From Holosporales bacterium (lineage in GTDB: Bacteria; Pseudomonadota; Alphaproteobacteria; Caedimonadales; UBA9215): a DNA stretch of 9,542 nucleotides. The translations under genes were made by a program, and so were the position numbers. The stretch's first letter is position 1. Each line of letters begins with the position of its first letter. Below, one piece after another: positions 7,615-9,542 of the stretch. The notes under the pieces were generated by a model. It was given only the letters and a program-made list of their open reading frames with translations, did no database searches and was not told the DNA's origin. The DNA lies in NCBI GenBank assembly GCA_003503995.1, contig DOCA01000148.1:1-9542 (forward strand). Reading direction: 5' to 3'.

Positions 7615-7673
7615 TTAGGAGCGAATGACGACGTCTGGGATCTTTTTGGAATGACTATAAAAGGAATATAAAA

Positions 7674-8510
7674 ATGTGTCGCTTTGTTGCTTATATTGGA
7701 AACACCCCGCTCCTCTTAAAAGAACTTTTAGAAGCGCCTGAAAACTCTTTAATTAGCCAAAGTAGACAAGCAAAAAAAAGCAGCCACATTATTAATGCTG
7801 ACGGATTTGGCATTGCTTGGTACGATCAGAATGTCGATTCTACGCCCGGTGTTTTCAAGTCCATACAACCGGCTTGGAATGATAAAAACCTCCTGCACCT
7901 ATCACACAAAGTGCGGTCCAAATGCTTTTTAGGACATGTAAGAGCGTCAACGGTGGGAGACGTTACCCTTAACAATTGCCACCCTTTTACCTACAAGGAC
8001 TATACGTTTGTTCACAATGGCACGATCTGCCATTTTGATAAAACACGCCGTGCGCTGACAAATGAATTAGACGATCATTTTTTTAACGAGATCAAAGCCC
8101 GAACGGACTCGGAACACCTGTTTGCTTTGATGATGCATTTTCTGCATCTTGACCCTAAAAAATCTCTTGAAGGTGCCATGAAGCGTTCCTTTGAGTGGGT
8201 GGTTAACAATCAAAAAGACAAAAACAAAACACACTTTTCGCGTTTAAATATCTGCATCACAGATGGTAAAGAGCTTATCTCCACGCGCTATGCCACAAAA
8301 AACGAAAGCTCTTTTTCTCTTTATTATGCGACCAAACACTTTGAGGCACCTTTCTCAGAACAGTCTCTTAAAGAAGCTTCTGCCTCAAATATCTATACAG
8401 TCATTGCCTCTGAACCCCTTTCTGACTATACAAAAGAATGGAAAAAAGTGCCAGCTAACCACTATATTCATATTCAAGCCGACCAAAAAATGCATATAAA
8501 ACCATTTTGA
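7674..8510 (+). CDS. Class II glutamine amidotransferase, YafJ/EgtC type
   Basis: A 278-residue cytoplasmic protein with an N-terminal nucleophile glutamine amidotransferase fold. Cys2 directly follows the initiator Met (MCRFVAYIG) and would be the catalytic nucleophile once Met is removed. Other family marks in order: NADGFGIAWY at 41-50, GHVRAST at 87-93, NCHPF at 101-105, VHNGTI at 113-118 (the oxyanion Asn-Gly pair), and TDSEHLF at 144-150. This set is typical of the stand-alone YafJ-like group, whose members release ammonia from glutamine or hydrolyse gamma-glutamyl compounds; the physiological substrate is generally unknown. There is no synthase domain as in GlmS or PurF. An AAAAGGA ribosome site (7659-7665) lies 8 nt before the ATG. 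The gene stands alone between long gaps, and no ergothioneine genes are nearby, so EgtC itself is unlikely. Confidence 0.85.
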   Translation: MCRFVAYIGNTPLLLKELLEAPENSLISQSRQAKKSSHIINADGFGIAWYDQNVDSTPGVFKSIQPAWNDKNLLHLSHKVRSKCFLGHVRASTVGDVTLNNCHPFTYKDYTFVHNGTICHFDKTRRALTNELDDHFFNEIKARTDSEHLFALMMHFLHLDPKKSLEGAMKRSFEWVVNNQKDKNKTHFSRLNICITDGKELISTRYATKNESSFSLYYATKHFEAPFSEQSLKEASASNIYTVIASEPLSDYTKEWKKVPANHYIHIQADQKMHIKPF

Positions 8511-8574
8511 GAAAGAATCTACACACTGATCAGAAGAGATTGCGCTTGCAAAATAGCTCATAAACCATTAATTG

Positions 8575-8580
8575 TATACT
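8575..8580 (+). promoter_or_regulatory. Possible -10 box for the trcR transcript
   Basis: TATACT matches the -10 consensus at 5/6 and lies about 50 bp before the small open frame at 8629. No matching -35 stands 16-18 bp upstream; the nearest TTG-containing hexamer (TTGCAA, 8546-8551) is too far, with a 23-bp gap. The promoter is suggestive, not secure. Confidence 0.3.
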
Positions 8581-8628
8581 ATTGAATCCTTTGCACACTC
8601 TCCCACTCTTTATAGGAGCCTCTGCAAA

Positions 8629-8673
8629 ATGGCTAAACGACGTGGTTTTAGAAACGATTACAAAAGAAGGTAG
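8629..8673 (+). CDS. Possible 14-residue basic leader peptide before trcR
   Basis: An ATG at 8629 is preceded by AGGAG (8614-8618) at 10 nt, the clearest ribosome site in this part of the window. It opens a frame for MAKRRGFRNDYKRR, ending in TAG at 8671-8673. The frame is the same as that of trcR, whose first possible ATG follows the amber codon with no gap. Eight of 14 residues are Lys or Arg, and five are Arg, three of them using AGA or AGG. The last codons contain the AGAAGG that serves trcR, so translating the leader would carry ribosomes over the trcR ribosome site. It may be a coupling or attenuation leader, an N-terminal extension lost by a stop mutation, or chance. No homologue is known to me. 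Confidence 0.35.
   Translation: MAKRRGFRNDYKRR
8665..8670 (+). promoter_or_regulatory. Shine-Dalgarno deciding the trcR start
   Basis: AGAAGG ends 9 nt before the ATG at 8680 but only 3 nt before the ATG at 8674. Normal spacing favours 8680, which gives an N-terminus MTAPLMPKA. Confidence 0.5.
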
Positions 8674-8679
8674 ATGGAC

Positions 8680-9222
8680 ATGACAGCGCCTCTTATGCCA
8701 AAAGCAACAGCCCTTTGGCTCATTGAAAATACAATGCTTACGTTTAAGCAAATTGCCGACTTCACAGGTCTTCATATCCTTGAGGTCCAAACGATTGCCG
8801 ATGGTGAATCCCACGTCCCAGTTGTGCCCTTTGATCCCCTTGTGAATCAACAGTTAACTGCCGATGAGATCAAACGCTGTGAAGAAGATGAAGCAGCAAA
8901 GCTTGTTTTGATGGTTCCAAAGAACCCTCTTCCTAACCGCAAAGTTTCTCGTAAATACACTCCTGTTTCAAAACGAAGCGAGCGCCCCGATGCCATCGCT
9001 TGGCTGTTGAAAAACAATCCCCAATTATCCGTCAAGCAAATCACACGCCTTGTTGGAACAACTGTTAAAACCGTTGAATCCGTTAAAAATCGCACGCACC
9101 GTAATGCGACTCATATTAAACCGCGCTGCCCTGTTGTTCTTGGGCTTTGCAAGCAAAGTGAGCTTGATGCCGCCATGGAAAAAGCGACTCAAGATACGCC
9201 ACCAAAAGAGAATCAAGCGTAA
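8680..9222 (+). CDS. trcR: TrcR-type cell-cycle transcription regulator (DUF1013)
   Basis: A 180-residue protein of the DUF1013 family, recognised from its opening MTAPLMPKATALWLIENT and the following LTFKQIADFTGLHILEVQTIADGE. In Caulobacter the family member TrcR associates with RNA polymerase and affects transcription of cell-cycle genes; the family is conserved across Alphaproteobacteria, including reduced endosymbionts. Two related helix-turn-helix-like segments are visible, about residues 10-43 and 101-138 (AIAWLLKNNPQLSVKQITRLVG), which look like an internal duplication. They are joined by an acidic stretch (DEIKRCEEDEA) and a basic, proline-containing linker. Start 8680 is preferred because of AGAAGG spacing and the family N-terminus; ATG 8674 would add Met-Asp. 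A possible leader peptide ends directly upstream in the same frame. The last 15 residues are polar and probably disordered. Length is close to the family norm. Confidence 0.85.
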   Translation: MTAPLMPKATALWLIENTMLTFKQIADFTGLHILEVQTIADGESHVPVVPFDPLVNQQLTADEIKRCEEDEAAKLVLMVPKNPLPNRKVSRKYTPVSKRSERPDAIAWLLKNNPQLSVKQITRLVGTTVKTVESVKNRTHRNATHIKPRCPVVLGLCKQSELDAAMEKATQDTPPKENQA

Positions 9223-9247
9223 TATAATTTTCTTTCTTTTGTCCCAA

Positions 9248-9271
9248 AAAAAGTCGAAAACTTGACTTTTT
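9248..9271 (+). terminator. Hairpin after trcR, possible terminator
   Basis: AAAAAGTCGA and TTGACTTTTT pair over ten positions (one as G-U) around a 4-nt loop, 25 bp past the trcR stop. The T-run forms part of the stem and the stem has little GC, so it may be only a weak terminator. Confidence 0.4.
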
Positions 9272-9320
9272 GAGAAAAGTATGTCAGCTTTCTTGTATTA
9301 GGGTTATAAGAATTCTACAA

Positions 9321-9353
9321 AGATCTCCGTTGAAAAACAGAGGTCTTTTTTTT
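9321..9353 (+). terminator. Intrinsic terminator with eight-T run
   Basis: AGATCTCCGT (9321-9330) pairs with ACAGAGGTCT (9337-9346), with one G-U pair and one C-A mismatch, and is followed directly by T residues to 9353. This is the best terminator shape in the window. It lies about 100 bp after trcR, so it could be the main end of that transcript or end a separate small RNA. Confidence 0.6.
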
Positions 9354-9395
9354 ATGATTCTAATATGTCGATGAAAAAGATATGTTTAGAAAGAC

Positions 9396-9409
9396 TTGTT
9401 TTAAAACAA
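9396..9409. promoter_or_regulatory. Perfect 14-bp palindrome, possible operator
   Basis: TTGTTTTAAAACAA is fully self-complementary, 117-130 bp upstream of the last start codon. Such symmetry suits a dimeric repressor, but the AT-rich centre makes chance occurrence possible. Confidence 0.3.
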
Positions 9410-9473
9410 TTGGTCATTTTTAAAAGTAAGAAGTTTTAGAGGTCAGGGTGAGTCAAAAATATTTCCTTTTTAT

Positions 9474-9494
9474 TTGTACATGAAAATTGTACAT
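9474..9494. promoter_or_regulatory. Paired TTGTACAT repeats, possible operator
   Basis: TTGTACAT occurs at 9474-9481 and 9487-9494, a 13-bp period, and each copy contains the palindrome TGTACA. Flanking TTTTTAT and ATAAAAA add outer symmetry. The pair lies 32-52 bp before the start of the truncated gene, where a regulator would act on its promoter. Confidence 0.4.
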
Positions 9495-9525
9495 AAAAAA
9501 GAGAATATAGTGATTTAGGTGAGCT

Positions 9526-9542
9526 ATGACCGAAAGTTGTGT
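9526..9542 (+). CDS. Start of an unidentified gene, cut by the window end
   Basis: ATG at 9526 opens MTESC and continues past the window. AGG at 9517-9519 (within AGGTGAG) stands 6 nt before it, acceptable ribosome-site spacing, and operator-like repeats precede it. Too little is present to identify the product, and a chance ATG is not excluded. Confidence 0.35.

Larger units (their letters stand above)
7367..7673. other. Gene-free 307-bp stretch with small inverted repeats
   Basis: No convincing gene is present. It holds a 7-bp stem CCAGTAA/TTACTGG with an 8-nt loop (7492-7513), a possible GGACCG/CGGTTC stem allowing a G-U pair (7522-7548), and a 15-bp inverted repeat (7600-7614). No T-run follows the hairpins, so they are not intrinsic terminators. 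A 25-codon ATG frame at 7401-7478 has no ribosome site and is probably chance. The promoter of the following amidotransferase should lie here, but I cannot point to a good -35/-10 pair. Decayed coding sequence or a structured RNA remains possible. Confidence 0.5.
9223..9525. other. Non-coding stretch between trcR and the truncated last gene
   Basis: No gene is visible over about 300 bp. In order it holds a hairpin just after trcR, a second hairpin with an eight-T run, a perfect 14-bp palindrome, and a pair of TTGTACAT repeats. The layout suggests termination of the trcR transcript followed by a regulated promoter region for the gene starting near 9526. I found no strong -35/-10 pair. Confidence 0.5.

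Noticed and set aside
8530..8850. Open frame of 106 codons on the minus strand over the start of trcR
   Set aside because: It overlaps a recognised gene and its upstream region, and shows no recognisable family or ribosome site.
1..9542. CRISPR array, toxin-antitoxin pair, prophage or defence island
   Set aside because: No regularly spaced repeats, no paired small genes of those families, and no phage structural genes were found on either strand.

Overview
The window looks like a piece of chromosome from a host-associated alphaproteobacterium, most plausibly a Holosporales- or Rickettsiales-like endosymbiont. Four things point there: a DUF1013/TrcR protein, a family essentially confined to Alphaproteobacteria; an AT-leaning base composition; a tandem pair of branched-chain amino acid importers; and visible gene decay, with a shredded IS6-family element and a frameshifted symporter. 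The lineage is inferred from gene content only.

Layout. 1-780: right-hand part of an IS6-family insertion sequence whose transposase is broken by several frameshifts; its right inverted repeat ends at 780. 805-4731, all on the minus strand: an outer-membrane porin (805-2103), a sodium:solute symporter with one frameshift (2266-3656), and an HtpX-like M48 membrane metalloprotease (3850-4731). These three are separated by 160-190 bp gaps, so separate transcription is likely. 5028-7366, plus strand: two LIVCS/BrnQ transporters in tandem with an ATGA stop/start overlap. 7367-7673: a gene-free stretch with small inverted repeats. 7674-8510: a YafJ-type class II glutamine amidotransferase. 8629-9222: a possible 14-codon leader peptide, then the TrcR homologue, followed by two terminator-like hairpins. 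The end of the window holds palindromic, operator-like sites and the first codons of a gene that runs out at 9542.

How the genes fit together. The common theme is the cell envelope and nutrient uptake: porin across the outer membrane, symporter and two BrnQ proteins across the inner membrane, and a membrane protease likely for quality control. This suits a bacterium living on host amino acids. TrcR is a core cell-cycle/transcription factor, and the amidotransferase is a common enzyme of uncertain substrate.

I do not see a convincing new multi-gene system. The points most worth a second look are the short open frame ending in an amber codon immediately in front of trcR, the co-translated duplicate brnQ genes, and the transposase pseudogene in which three frame-breaking insertions (25, 4 and 10 bp) can be read, the 10-bp one apparently copied from 265 bp upstream in the same gene.
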